A stretch of 64,000 nucleotides of DNA from an uncultured Bacilli bacterium (GTDB taxonomy: Bacteria; Bacillota_I; Bacilli_A; RF39; UBA660), in the NCBI GenBank assembly GCA_934154785.1, contig CAKPGL010000004.1, positions 11,023 to 75,022 on the forward strand, written 5' to 3'. A program made the position numbers and the translations under genes. Positions 53,489-62,992 of the stretch are shown here, piece after piece. How positions within the stretch are numbered: position 1 is the stretch's first letter; every line of letters starts with the position of its first letter. The notes under the pieces are model-generated. The model searched no databases. It was not told the origin of the DNA and saw only the letters and a list, made by a program, of their open reading frames with translations.

Positions 53489-55437
53489 TTGTTAAATATG
53501 TATTTATAATAGTTTTTTTCAATAATATATTTACTAATGTTTATTTTATTACTAACAATATTGTTCATATTAGCAATATATTCTTCAGTTACTTCATAAT
53601 TATCATTTGGAATAAAAGTGTTAGAAGAACTATAATAAACACCTTTATCAGATATCCAACTATTATTTGAAAAGATTGCTAATCCTTCTGTATCTGCCAA
53701 AATATCTTTACCAACTATTAATCTAGAATCATAGGATACCCCAAACAAATTAAGTAAAGTAGGTAAAACATCTATTTGACTGCCTACTTTAGAGATAACA
53801 GTTGTATCTGTTTTATTGTTCCATAAAATAAAATTGCTATGATTAATTTCTACAATACTATCCCTTTCATAAGTAGATAATTCATTTATTTGATCAATAG
53901 TTAAATCATAAGGATAATGATCTCCAACTAAAGCAATTACTGTATCATCTAGTTTTTCCGCTTCATTTAATTTATTAATTAATAGTTCCAAAGCTTTATC
54001 TAATTCTATTTGTGTTGCTATATAAGCTTTGATTGATTCTGAATAAGGTAATTCTTTAACTTTATCTTTATGCTTTAAACTCATTGCGTTACCCCAGTTA
54101 TAAGCCATATGTCCACTAACTGTAACATAATATGTCATAAAAGGCTTATCACTATTAATATAATCATTAATAGTTACGTTAATCATTTCTACATCGCTTT
54201 CAGGCCAAATATTACAGTTTATTTTCTTTTCTAGACCATTCCAACAACCTTTATAATTATTAAAGCCAATTGCTTTTAAATATTTATCTCTGTTTTGAAA
54301 ATTATACTGATTATTGTGGTAAGCAAAAGTATTATAACCTTTATTATTAAATACATTTCCAATTCCATAAGGAAAGTAATTAGTTCCTTTTCTCCAAATA
54401 CTTGATAGTAAGTTGAGATGTGGATATAGCCCTGTTAACTCTTGAAATTCTCCACCAATAGTACTTAATATGACTGGTGAGTAGAAGTTTTCAAAAACAA
54501 ATCCTTCATGAGATAATTTATATAAAGTAGGAGTAAGCTCTTTTGATACCGCAATAGAATTAAAACTCTCTGCCATAAATAATATTAAGTTTTTACCATC
54601 ATACATATTAGTATATTCATTCTGTTTTGTACCAGTTTCATTTTTAAAATAGTCATTCATAATTTTAATAGTTTTATCATTAGTATTACTTGATAATACA
54701 TCAAAATCAATTTCTAAATTATTATATTTTGTTTCTGTATTATTATCATTATCACTATTATTTTTAATATCTTCTTTAGGTTCTATATAAATATTATCTA
54801 TGCTTTTTTTATTAGATATAAACTTTTTTCTTATTTCTAACATAGTAGAAGGAAGTACCCCTAACTTTTCAACCACTAAAGAATGATTGTCAATTTTGTA
54901 GTATAAATTATAAAGAGAATAATACTTATCTTTATTAACAAACAAAGTCCCAAAATAGCAGATACTAATTAATATAATTCCTATTAAGTACGCAATTAAA
55001 TGCCTACTATTATTTTTTTCAAAACTAATAAATCTCTTTAATATAAATGAAAAAATAAAAGGAATAAATAAAAGTATGATAGGAATTATATTATTACTAA
55101 TAGTTTTAAAAGTATCATTTAAAAAAGATGTTAATTGATTAGCAAGACCTAAACTATTAATAGAGAAAAATACTTCAAACTTTAACTTAAATACTAGACA
55201 AGCACCATATAAGAACGTGATACCAAATAAAATAATGCGTGAAAAAATAGTATTAATTTTTTCATTAGATAAACTGGTTATTATACTAAGAAATAACGCT
55301 ATTATCATTAGAAAAATTAAAGTATTTATAAATGTAATAGGTAATATGGTTTCAGTACAAAATATTCTAAATATTAGTTCTAGATATACTAAACTAATGT
55401 AGTAAAAAAGTACATTAGGTAGTTTTTTATCATTCAT
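53485..55437 (-). CDS. LtaS-like lipoteichoic acid synthase / sulfatase family
   Basis: Five N-terminal membrane helices are followed by an extracellular sulfatase-fold domain. Seen: LILFMAESFNSIAV, SPVILSTIGGEFQELTGLYP (nucleophile Thr in the LtaS position before GGEF), FAYHNNQYNF, ALVGDHYPYDL (metal site) and LPTLLNLFGV. LtaS polymerises glycerol phosphate from phosphatidylglycerol. At 650 aa it matches LtaS/YfnI proteins. ATG 55435-55437 is chosen because the AAGGGTG site directly abuts the upstream TTG. Confidence 0.88.
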   Translation of the reverse strand: MNDKKLPNVLFYYISLVYLELIFRIFCTETILPITFINTLIFLMIIALFLSIITSLSNEKINTIFSRIILFGITFLYGACLVFKLKFEVFFSINSLGLANQLTSFLNDTFKTISNNIIPIILLFIPFIFSFILKRFISFEKNNSRHLIAYLIGIILISICYFGTLFVNKDKYYSLYNLYYKIDNHSLVVEKLGVLPSTMLEIRKKFISNKKSIDNIYIEPKEDIKNNSDNDNNTETKYNNLEIDFDVLSSNTNDKTIKIMNDYFKNETGTKQNEYTNMYDGKNLILFMAESFNSIAVSKELTPTLYKLSHEGFVFENFYSPVILSTIGGEFQELTGLYPHLNLLSSIWRKGTNYFPYGIGNVFNNKGYNTFAYHNNQYNFQNRDKYLKAIGFNNYKGCWNGLEKKINCNIWPESDVEMINVTINDYINSDKPFMTYYVTVSGHMAYNWGNAMSLKHKDKVKELPYSESIKAYIATQIELDKALELLINKLNEAEKLDDTVIALVGDHYPYDLTIDQINELSTYERDSIVEINHSNFILWNNKTDTTVISKVGSQIDVLPTLLNLFGVSYDSRLIVGKDILADTEGLAIFSNNSWISDKGVYYSSSNTFIPNDNYEVTEEYIANMNNIVSNKINISKYIIEKNYYKYIFNK

Positions 55438-55513
55438 ATACAACACCCTTCATTCTATATAAATTATATATTATTACTCTTATTTAGTAAATAGGAAAAT
55501 ATTTGTAAGGTTA

Positions 55514-55553
55514 TTGACAATATCTTTTTATTAGCATACAATACTAATGTGGC
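55514..55553 (+). promoter_or_regulatory. Promoter and possible MarR operator
   Basis: TTGACA (55514-55519), a 17-base spacer and TACAAT (55537-55542) form a consensus-like promoter. ATTAG and CTAAT (about 55530-55548) form an imperfect dyad covering the -10 box, a good place for the MarR protein encoded next to bind. Confidence 0.65.
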
Positions 55554-55576
55554 AACACAAAGATAGAGGTTATGTT

Positions 55577-56020
55577 ATGAATGAGAGTAAGGTACTTTAT
55601 AAGATAAGAACTTTAGAAGCTACTATTTTAAGAAAGATGGAACCTAAAATAGGAGATAATATTAAGGTAAGAAATCATCCAACGATTACACAAATTCGTA
55701 TTATAGAATATATTTTGAAGAATAATAATAAAGATATATATCAAAAAGATTTAGAAAATATATTAAATTTACGACGTGCTACAGTATCAGGAGTCTTACA
55801 AACAATGGAAAAGAATGGTTTAATAGAAAGAACCACTAGTAATGATGATAGTAGAACTAAAAAAATTATCTTAAATAGTTCCGCAAAAGAAATGTTTTTA
55901 AAAGGTGAAGAACGTATTAAAATGATGGAAGAGAAATCTCTTAAAGGTATATCTAAAGAAGAACTATCTATATTTTTAAATGTGTTAGATAAAATGCGTA
56001 ACAATATCAACGAATTATAA
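55577..56020 (+). CDS. MarR-family transcriptional regulator
   Basis: The 147-aa protein has a winged-helix domain: TQIRIIEYILKNNNKDIYQKDLE, LNLRRATVSGVLQTMEKNGL and the wing ERTTSNDDSRTKKIILN. ATG 55577 has AGAGGT just upstream; the longer frame starts too near the transcript start. It is the first gene of an operon with two ABC half-exporters, so it probably represses them until a drug or metabolite binds. Confidence 0.9.
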   Translation: MNESKVLYKIRTLEATILRKMEPKIGDNIKVRNHPTITQIRIIEYILKNNNKDIYQKDLENILNLRRATVSGVLQTMEKNGLIERTTSNDDSRTKKIILNSSAKEMFLKGEERIKMMEEKSLKGISKEELSIFLNVLDKMRNNINEL

Positions 56021-56047
56021 ACTTATGAAAGGAGTAGGTATATTTAG

Positions 56048-57832
56048 TTGCCAAATATATCGACGATTATGTTAAAACTAATAAAGAATTTTACAAAAAA
56101 AGAATATTTATTGATGATAGTATGTTTTGTTTTAATATTTGCACAGGTTTGGTTAGAACTTAAGATGCCTGATTATATGTCAGAAATAACTGTCCTTGTT
56201 CAAAGTGATGGTAGTAATATGCGTGACATATTAATTAATGGTGGATTTATGTTACTTTGTGCATTTGGTAGTTTAATATCTGCGGCAGTAGTAGGATATT
56301 TTATTGCTAATTTATCTTCAAGTTTTTCTATGAAAACTAGAAAGAAATTATTTGATAAAGTAGAGTCTTTATCAATGCAAGAAGTTAAAGCATTTTCTAC
56401 TAGTAGTTTAATTACTAGAACTACAAATGATATTACTCAAGTAGAAATGTTTATTGGTCTGGGGTTACAATTACTTGTAAAAGCACCTATTACCGCAATT
56501 TGGGCTATAACTAAAATACTTAATAAAAGTTGGCAATGGAGTTTAATTACAGCAATAGCGGTATTAATTCTTCTTACTGTAATTTCTATATTAACATTAG
56601 TAGTAGTACCTAAATTTAAAATAGTTCAAAAATTAATTGATAAAGTAAATGGTGTTACTCGTGAAAACTTAACTGGTATTAGAGTAATACGTGCTTTTGG
56701 AGCAGAACAATATCAAGAAAATAAATTTGATGAAGTTAACCAAAAACTTACTAAACAACAATTATTTAATCAAAGAATGTTTGCAATTATGTCACCAATA
56801 ATGTACTTAGTAATGTATTTCTTAACACTTTCTATTTACTTTGTGGGAGCACTACTTATTAAAGATGCTCTTCTAGTAGATAAGTTATCACTATTTGGTG
56901 ATATGGTAGTATTCTCATCTTACGCTATGCAGATAATTATGTCTTTCTTAATGCTCGCAATGATATTTATGATGTTACCACGTGCTAGTGTATCCGCTAA
57001 AAGAATAAATGAAGTTTTAGATACTAAAATTTGTGTTGAAGATGGTATTGTTACTGATGTTAATTCTGGTAAAACTGGTACAGTTGAATTTAAAAATGTA
57101 TCATTTAAATATCCAGATGCTGAAGAATATTTATTAAAAGATATTTCTTTTAAAGCGGAACAAGGTGAAACTGTTGCGTTTATTGGTTCCACTGGTAGTG
57201 GTAAATCTACTTTGATAAATTTAATTCCAAGATTTTATGATGTCACCTCTGGGGAAGTACTAGTAGATGGGGTAAATGTTAAAGAATATAAATTATCTAG
57301 TTTATATAATAAATTAGGTTACGTACCACAAAAAGCAGTTATGTTTAATGGAACAGTTAAATCAAATGTATCTTATGGAAATAACGGTGGTAAGAAAGCT
57401 AATTTAAATAAAGTTAAAGAAGCAATTAAAGTAGCTCAAGCAACTGAGTTTGTAGAAAAAATGGATGATAAATATGACACTCATATTGCTCAAGGTGGTA
57501 CTAATGTATCTGGGGGACAAAAACAACGTTTAGCAATTGCTAGAGCTATAGCGCGTAATCCCGAAATATATATATTTGATGATTCCTTTTCTGCTTTAGA
57601 TTATAAAACTGATTCTGTTTTAAGAAAAGAATTAAAAAAATATACTAAAGACGCTACAATACTAATAGTAGCACAAAGAATAGGAACAATTATGAATGCT
57701 GATAAAATAATTGTTTTAGATAATGGTAAATGCGTAGGAGAGGGTACGCATAAAGAATTACTTAATAATTGTGAAGTTTATAAACAAATAGCTTTATCAC
57801 AATTATCAAAGGAGGAACTTGAAAATGCATAA
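56048..57832 (+). CDS. ABC exporter half-transporter (first subunit)
   Basis: Six membrane helices are followed by an ATPase domain: Walker A GSTGSGKSTLI, signature NVSGGQKQRLAIARAIARNP and Walker B IYIFDDSFSALD, in which the catalytic Glu is replaced by Asp-Ser (IFDDSFSALD), a degenerate site typical of heterodimeric exporters. The 594-aa start is TTG 56048 with AGTAGGT upstream; ATG 56069 is an alternative. Its end overlaps the second subunit by 8 bases. Similar to BmrC/YheI-type multidrug exporters. Confidence 0.9.
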   Translation: MPNISTIMLKLIKNFTKKEYLLMIVCFVLIFAQVWLELKMPDYMSEITVLVQSDGSNMRDILINGGFMLLCAFGSLISAAVVGYFIANLSSSFSMKTRKKLFDKVESLSMQEVKAFSTSSLITRTTNDITQVEMFIGLGLQLLVKAPITAIWAITKILNKSWQWSLITAIAVLILLTVISILTLVVVPKFKIVQKLIDKVNGVTRENLTGIRVIRAFGAEQYQENKFDEVNQKLTKQQLFNQRMFAIMSPIMYLVMYFLTLSIYFVGALLIKDALLVDKLSLFGDMVVFSSYAMQIIMSFLMLAMIFMMLPRASVSAKRINEVLDTKICVEDGIVTDVNSGKTGTVEFKNVSFKYPDAEEYLLKDISFKAEQGETVAFIGSTGSGKSTLINLIPRFYDVTSGEVLVDGVNVKEYKLSSLYNKLGYVPQKAVMFNGTVKSNVSYGNNGGKKANLNKVKEAIKVAQATEFVEKMDDKYDTHIAQGGTNVSGGQKQRLAIARAIARNPEIYIFDDSFSALDYKTDSVLRKELKKYTKDATILIVAQRIGTIMNADKIIVLDNGKCVGEGTHKELLNNCEVYKQIALSQLSKEELENA

Positions 57833-60173
57833 TGAAGAAAAAAAACCACAAAGACGTGGACCAGGTGGTCCAGGCCATGGTATGGTTGGTGAAAAAGCAA
57901 AAGATTTTAAAAGTGCAATAAAAAGATTATTTAAAGAATTAAAACCTTTTCATGTTCTTATCTTTATAGCGTTAGTTTTAGCGGCTTTAGGTTCTGTTTT
58001 AGCACTTTTCTCTCCCAATAAATTATCAGATTTAACAGATAAAATATCTGGTGGATTAGTAATAAATAAAGATAATTTTACTAAAATAACTGATAATATG
58101 AATGCTAATTTAAATGAAGAAGTATTAAAAGAAAAACTACCTATAATACTAGCTCCAGATTTATCAGAAAAAAATATTAAAAATATTTTAAGTAGTAATG
58201 AAATAAGTAATGAAGATAAATTGAAATTTCAAGAACTATTAATGGGACTTCAAAATGGTAGTATAGATAGTAATAATCTATTAAAAGAAATACCTAGTAG
58301 TATTATGCCTTTTATATTAAAGGATTCTAATTATAATGGTATTACTGTAACATATCTTGATAAAGTATCTTTAATTAATATGTTTTCTAGTGAAGAAAAT
58401 ACTGATAAGATATTTCCTGAAAGTATTGGTAGAATCTTCTTTAAAGATTTTACTATAGATGATATTACAGTTACTGTAGATGATCAGGTTAAATTTATTA
58501 CATCTCTTAATGGAATAGATTATACTAATGGTACAGAACTATATAGACAAATTGATAATGCTCCAGAGAGTATAAAGACTTTATTAGAACCTAACATGGA
58601 TATGAAAGGTATTTGGAATTTAACTTTATTCTTAATTATCTTATATATAATAAGTGCTATATTTACATATATAGAATCTCTTGCTATGACAGATGTATCT
58701 AATAAATTTGCATTATCTTTACGTGATAAAATATCTAAAAAGATTAATTTATTACCACTTACTTATTTTGATAATCACGCAATTGGTGATACACTTTCTC
58801 GCGTAACTAATGATGTTGATACTATAGCACAGTCTATGAATCAGTCACTTTCTAGTTTAGTAAGTGCAATTACATTATTTGTTGGTAGTATAATTATGAT
58901 GTTTTATACTAATTCTATTATGGCTATAACTGCTATATTATCTAGTTTATTTGGATTTATATTTATGTTTGGTATACTTGGTAAATCCCAAAAATACTTT
59001 ACTGCTCGTCAGGAAGAATTAGGTAATTTAAATGGTCATATTGAAGAAATTTATTCTGGTTTAAATGTCGTTAAAGTTTATAATGGTAAAGAAGAATCTG
59101 ATATAAAGTTTGATGAATATAATAAAAAAGTATATGATGCTAATCGTAAAAGTCAATTTTTATCTGGTTTAATGATGCCAATGATGAACTTTATTGGTAA
59201 CTTTGGATATGTTGCTGTTTGTATAGTAGGTGCTTTACTTACATTAAATGGTAAAATTAGTTTTGGTGTAATAGTAGCGTTTATTTCTTATGTTAGATTA
59301 TTTACATCTCCATTATCGCAAATAGCACAAGCTATGACATCTCTACAGTCTACAGCGGCTGCTAGTGAAAGAGTATATGAATTTTTAGATGAAAAAGAAA
59401 TGCCTAAAGAAAATACTAATAAAGTATTAAAAAAGAAAGATGTTAAAGGTAAAATAGAATTTAAAGATGTAGTATTTAAATATGATGGTAATGATAAACC
59501 AACTATTAATGGTTTTAGTGCTACAGCCTTACCAGGACAAAAAGTTGCTATAGTAGGACCTACGGGTGCAGGTAAAACTACTATGGTAAATTTACTTATG
59601 AAATTCTATGATATTAACTCTGGTGACATTTTAATAGATGATATATCTACTAAAGAATTAACTCGTAATAATGTTCATGAATTATTTACAATGGTATTAC
59701 AGGATACTTGGTTATTCGAAGGTACTGTTCGTGAAAATATTAAATATAATCGTAAAAATGTTAGTGATACTAGAGTAAAAGAAGTATGTAAAATTGTAGG
59801 TGTAGACCATTTTATTAAGTCTTTACCTAATGGTTATGATTCAGTAATTACTGATAATGATAGTGTATCTGCAGGTCAAAGACAATTACTTACTATAGCA
59901 CGTGGTATGATAGAAGATGCTCCATTCTTAATTTTAGACGAAGCTACTTCGAATGTAGATACGAGAACAGAAGAATTAGTTCAAACTGCTATGGATAAAT
60001 TAATGGAAGGTCGTACAAGTTTTATAATTGCTCATAGATTATCCACTATTAAAAATGCTGATTTAATTTTAGTTATGAAAGACGGTAATATTATTGAACA
60101 AGGTAATCATGATGAATTAATGGCTAAGAACGGTTTTTATGCTGAACTATATAATTCCCAATTTGAATTATAA
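57825..60173 (+). CDS. ABC exporter half-transporter (second subunit, long)
   Basis: The 782-aa partner begins with a Gly-Pro-rich tail (RRGPGGPGHGMV) and has a large insert of about 190 residues between the first and second membrane helices, which would lie outside the cell. The ATPase domain has Walker A GPTGAGKTTMVNLL, a signature VSAGQRQLLTIARGM and Walker B FLILDEATSNVD with the catalytic Glu intact. ATG 57825 follows AAAGGAGG. Together with the first subunit it makes a drug-exporter heterodimer with one active site. Confidence 0.9.
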   Translation: MHNEEKKPQRRGPGGPGHGMVGEKAKDFKSAIKRLFKELKPFHVLIFIALVLAALGSVLALFSPNKLSDLTDKISGGLVINKDNFTKITDNMNANLNEEVLKEKLPIILAPDLSEKNIKNILSSNEISNEDKLKFQELLMGLQNGSIDSNNLLKEIPSSIMPFILKDSNYNGITVTYLDKVSLINMFSSEENTDKIFPESIGRIFFKDFTIDDITVTVDDQVKFITSLNGIDYTNGTELYRQIDNAPESIKTLLEPNMDMKGIWNLTLFLIILYIISAIFTYIESLAMTDVSNKFALSLRDKISKKINLLPLTYFDNHAIGDTLSRVTNDVDTIAQSMNQSLSSLVSAITLFVGSIIMMFYTNSIMAITAILSSLFGFIFMFGILGKSQKYFTARQEELGNLNGHIEEIYSGLNVVKVYNGKEESDIKFDEYNKKVYDANRKSQFLSGLMMPMMNFIGNFGYVAVCIVGALLTLNGKISFGVIVAFISYVRLFTSPLSQIAQAMTSLQSTAAASERVYEFLDEKEMPKENTNKVLKKKDVKGKIEFKDVVFKYDGNDKPTINGFSATALPGQKVAIVGPTGAGKTTMVNLLMKFYDINSGDILIDDISTKELTRNNVHELFTMVLQDTWLFEGTVRENIKYNRKNVSDTRVKEVCKIVGVDHFIKSLPNGYDSVITDNDSVSAGQRQLLTIARGMIEDAPFLILDEATSNVDTRTEELVQTAMDKLMEGRTSFIIAHRLSTIKNADLILVMKDGNIIEQGNHDELMAKNGFYAELYNSQFEL

Positions 60174-60209
60174 TATCAAAAAATGTAGATTAATTGAAGT
60201 GATATTATA

Positions 60210-60249
60210 AAAGTAGACAACTACAAAAAATGTAGAAGTCTACTTTTTT
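60210..60249 (+). terminator. Intrinsic terminator after the ABC operon
   Basis: AAAGTAGAC pairs with GTCTACTTT, with an inner CTACA/TGTAG stem and a T-run. Confidence 0.9.
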
Positions 60250-60268
60250 ATGTTAAAATTTAATAAAA

Positions 60269-60846
60269 GAAGATACAACAATAACAGAGGAAACATTTGA
60301 ATCTACGACTAAGTATGAAAATGTTATATCTATTAGTGGTGACGTTAGTGCTGATATTTACAATGTAACTATAAATAAAAGTGGTGACTCTGATGGTGGA
60401 GATAATACAAGTTTCTATGGTACTAATTTCGCAATAATTGCTAAAGATAATTCTGATGGTATCATGACTACTGGTGGTGGTATAATGAATGCTACTAACT
60501 TAACTATTAATACATCTGGTATATCTAGTGCTGCTATTCGTAGTGATAGAGGTGGCGGTACAGTACTGTAGATGGTGGAACTTATACAACTACAGGACAA
60601 GGTTCTCCTAGTATATATTCTCCTACTAATATAAATGTTAAAAATGCTAATTTAGTATCTAAAGCATTAGGTACAATTAATAAAGATAATAGTGCTAAAG
60701 AAATAACTTTATCTTTAGATAAAACTTCTTCTATTAAGTTAACTGGTGATAGTTATGTAACTAAATTAGATAATACTGACTTTACTAATAGTAATATTGA
60801 TTTTAATGGTTATAAATTATATGTAAATGGTAGTGCTATTAATTAG
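60269..60846 (+). pseudogene. DUF4353 carbohydrate-binding-like protein, 5'-truncated and frameshifted
   Basis: The frame from about 60269 reads EDTTITEETFESTTKYEN, FYGTNFAIIAKDNS and SSAAIRSDRGGGTV, then after a one-base deletion near 60565 VDGGTYTTTGQGSPSIYSPT and on to the stop at 60846. RSDRGGGTV.V.GGTY.T.GQGSPSIYS is the hallmark of DUF4353-type beta-helix surface proteins. The N-terminus, including any signal peptide, is missing. Its last 85 bases and terminator recur at 62686-62826. Confidence 0.75.
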
Positions 60847-60903
60847 TAATATGAAAGTCGATTAACAATGAGGTTTTGTTAAACAGCTTTTTTTATTGAT
60901 GAA
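60763..60903 (+). repeat. Direct repeat, copy 1
   Basis: About 141 bases, covering the last 28 codons of the DUF4353 remnant and its terminator, closely match 62686-62826, with scattered differences and small indels. Confidence 0.85.
60854..60897 (+). terminator. Terminator of the DUF4353 remnant
   Basis: AAAGTCG-TTAACA pairs imperfectly with TGTTAA-CAGCTTT, with a T-run. It is part of the direct repeat. Confidence 0.7.
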
Positions 60904-61153
60904 TTACAAAAACGTAAGGTAGATATTAATTTGTAATAGAAGTGTTTAAATAACGGTATATAAATTATTTTTTATGTGAATTATTTACATAGGTAAAAAC
61001 TTTAAATTTAATTATCATTATTAAAAATTAGATGCAAGTTTTAATAATTAATTTAAAGAGTTGCATTTACCTTTTTAAGAAACTAAATTGTTAGTCATTG
61101 TTTGACATATTGTTGCTTTGTGGTATAATACATACCAAAAGTGAGGTCATATT
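60904..61153. other. Gene-free stretch
   Basis: No ORF or RNA recognised. A TATAAT-like box near 61123 (GGTATAATAC) lies about 30 bases before the AAA+ gene start and is its probable -10 element. Confidence 0.4.
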
Positions 61154-62593
61154 ATGATGAACAAAAGAGAAATATCAAATATAGTTAAAAAATGTGCATT
61201 ATGTGCTAAAATAGGACATATATCTACTGTTTTAATTTTGATAGGAATACTAGTAACGCTTATAGGAACGATTGTTTCAGGAATACAATTGTTACCTTTT
61301 ATTTTAGCAATTTCATGTGCTCCTGCAATTCCTTCTCTAATTGTCGAATTTATTCTTTCACTTCAAACGGGAGATAAATTTTATAATTTTACTACAACAA
61401 AAAATAATTTTGATGATTATTATGAATACAGTGATGTAAAAGATATTATAAATCAAAGTAAAATTATATATCATTTAAATAAAGACTTTGAAATTACGAG
61501 TATAGAAGACTTTGAAAAATTAAATAATAATAAATGTTGTAAAAGGAATAATTTAGGTGATTATGATAATTGTAAAAGTGGCAATTTATTAAACTATTCT
61601 AAAAATAGTTTTCGTGAACACGATTACCGCACTCTTAGCAGTAGAAATAGTTTAAATAAAAAGCATTCACGTAACAGGGCACAACAACCGGAAAATAATC
61701 TGTTTTTGATTGATGAAGCTACAGGTAGAGAAAAGGAAATTCAAAATTTAATACAAGCGTTAGCTTTGATGAATAAATCTGTAATTATTGTTGGAGAACC
61801 TGGTGTTGGGAAAACAGCATTAGTTAATGGCTTAGAATATAAAATACAGAATAAACAGGTTCCTGATTTTCTAAAAGGTAAAAAGATAATAAGAAAAAAC
61901 GCAGCAGAGCTAATATCTAATACTAAGTATAGTGGACAGTTGGAAGTAAAAATATTAAATTTAGTGCAAAGTATAAAAGGAAAAGATTGTATACTTTTTA
62001 TTGATGAAATACATAATTTAATTGGTGGTGGAAGAGCGGATGATTCAACTATTGACATAGCAAATATCCTTAAGCCATATTTGTCTAATGGTGATATTAA
62101 ATTAATTGGAGCCACTACAGAAAAAGAGTATAATAAATATATTTTAAGAGATTCCGCCTTTTCTAGAAGATTTGAAAAAATAATAATAAAAGAGCCCAAT
62201 AATGATGCTTTGAAAAAAATAATAGCTGAACAAATCAAAAATAATGAATACAAATATAAAATTAAATTTGATTTTACATCAATTGAAAAACAAGCAATAA
62301 TAAATATCTTAGTTGAATTGACAGATTCAAAACATAGAGATTATAAGGATTATAAGTATAATCCAGCTTTAGTGTTGTCAATACTAGAAAGAGCATTTGC
62401 TAATTCATTAGTTAATAATAGTAAAGTTGTTACAAAGAAAGATATTTTAGATGCTATAAATTGTTGTGATGATGTTTATGGTAGCTGTAAAAATAGAATA
62501 TCAAATGAAATAGAAACAACTTTAGATACAGAAAAATCTAAAATAAAATGTAAAACTTTAAGTTTTAATAACCATTATAACAAGAATAGTTAA
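61154..62593 (+). CDS. Membrane-anchored single-AAA ATPase related to ClpC/ClpB D1
   Basis: Two membrane helices (about 22-68) lead through a Lys/Arg/Asn-rich linker to one AAA+ module like the first ring of ClpC/ClpB: IDEATGREKEIQNLIQAL, Walker A GEPGVGKTALVNGLE, NAAELISNTKYSGQ, Walker B CILFIDEIHNLIGGG, sensor IGATTEKEY and the Arg-finger region RDSAFSRRFEKI. It lacks the Clp N-domain, middle domain and second AAA ring of full-length Clp proteins. The linker is rich in polar residues, unlike its neighbours. It lies between two copies of a direct repeat. Confidence 0.8.
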   Translation: MMNKREISNIVKKCALCAKIGHISTVLILIGILVTLIGTIVSGIQLLPFILAISCAPAIPSLIVEFILSLQTGDKFYNFTTTKNNFDDYYEYSDVKDIINQSKIIYHLNKDFEITSIEDFEKLNNNKCCKRNNLGDYDNCKSGNLLNYSKNSFREHDYRTLSSRNSLNKKHSRNRAQQPENNLFLIDEATGREKEIQNLIQALALMNKSVIIVGEPGVGKTALVNGLEYKIQNKQVPDFLKGKKIIRKNAAELISNTKYSGQLEVKILNLVQSIKGKDCILFIDEIHNLIGGGRADDSTIDIANILKPYLSNGDIKLIGATTEKEYNKYILRDSAFSRRFEKIIIKEPNNDALKKIIAEQIKNNEYKYKIKFDFTSIEKQAIINILVELTDSKHRDYKDYKYNPALVLSILERAFANSLVNNSKVVTKKDILDAINCCDDVYGSCKNRISNEIETTLDTEKSKIKCKTLSFNNHYNKNS

Positions 62594-62685
62594 TTAAATA
62601 TAGCTTTTGAAATTACATGTTGATTTAATACTTATTTAAGGATATTTATAAATAGTAAGAAAAAGGATCTTATAGGGACATAAAA

Positions 62686-62826
62686 AAATTAGATAAAGCT
62701 GACTCTACTAATAGTAATATTGATTTCATGGTTATAAATTATATGTAAATGGTAGTGTTATTAATTATTAATGTAAAAGTCGATTAACAATGAGGTTTTG
62801 TTAAACGGCTTTTTTTTATTGATGAA
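62686..62826 (+). repeat. Direct repeat, copy 2
   Basis: Matches 60763-60903: TACTAATAGTAATATTGATT, GGTTATAAATTATATGTAAA and GTCGATTAACAATGAGGTTT occur in both. Here the coding part is broken (a base pair is lost in the TTTTAATGG region), and only the tail of the DUF4353 gene is present. Confidence 0.85.
62776..62818 (+). terminator. Terminator copy after the AAA+ gene
   Basis: AAAGTCG-TTAACA pairs with TGTTAA-CGGCTTT, then a T-run. It now sits 180 bases downstream of the AAA+ gene. Confidence 0.7.
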
Positions 62827-62929
62827 AATGTGGAATAGTAAATTACAATTTATTGATGAGATTAGTTTGGAATATAACTAATCTTTTTACTATTCATATA
62901 CTTCTTAAAAAATAATCGTGAAATTGTGG

Positions 62930-62935
62930 TATAAT
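62930..62935 (+). promoter_or_regulatory. -10 box of the epimerase gene
   Basis: TATAAT about 57 bases before the start codon; no convincing -35 box. Confidence 0.4.
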
Positions 62936-62992
62936 TATATAAGAGAGAGCTTAGATTTATTTTTTAGAATGGAGTGGTAGGTGATAAATATT

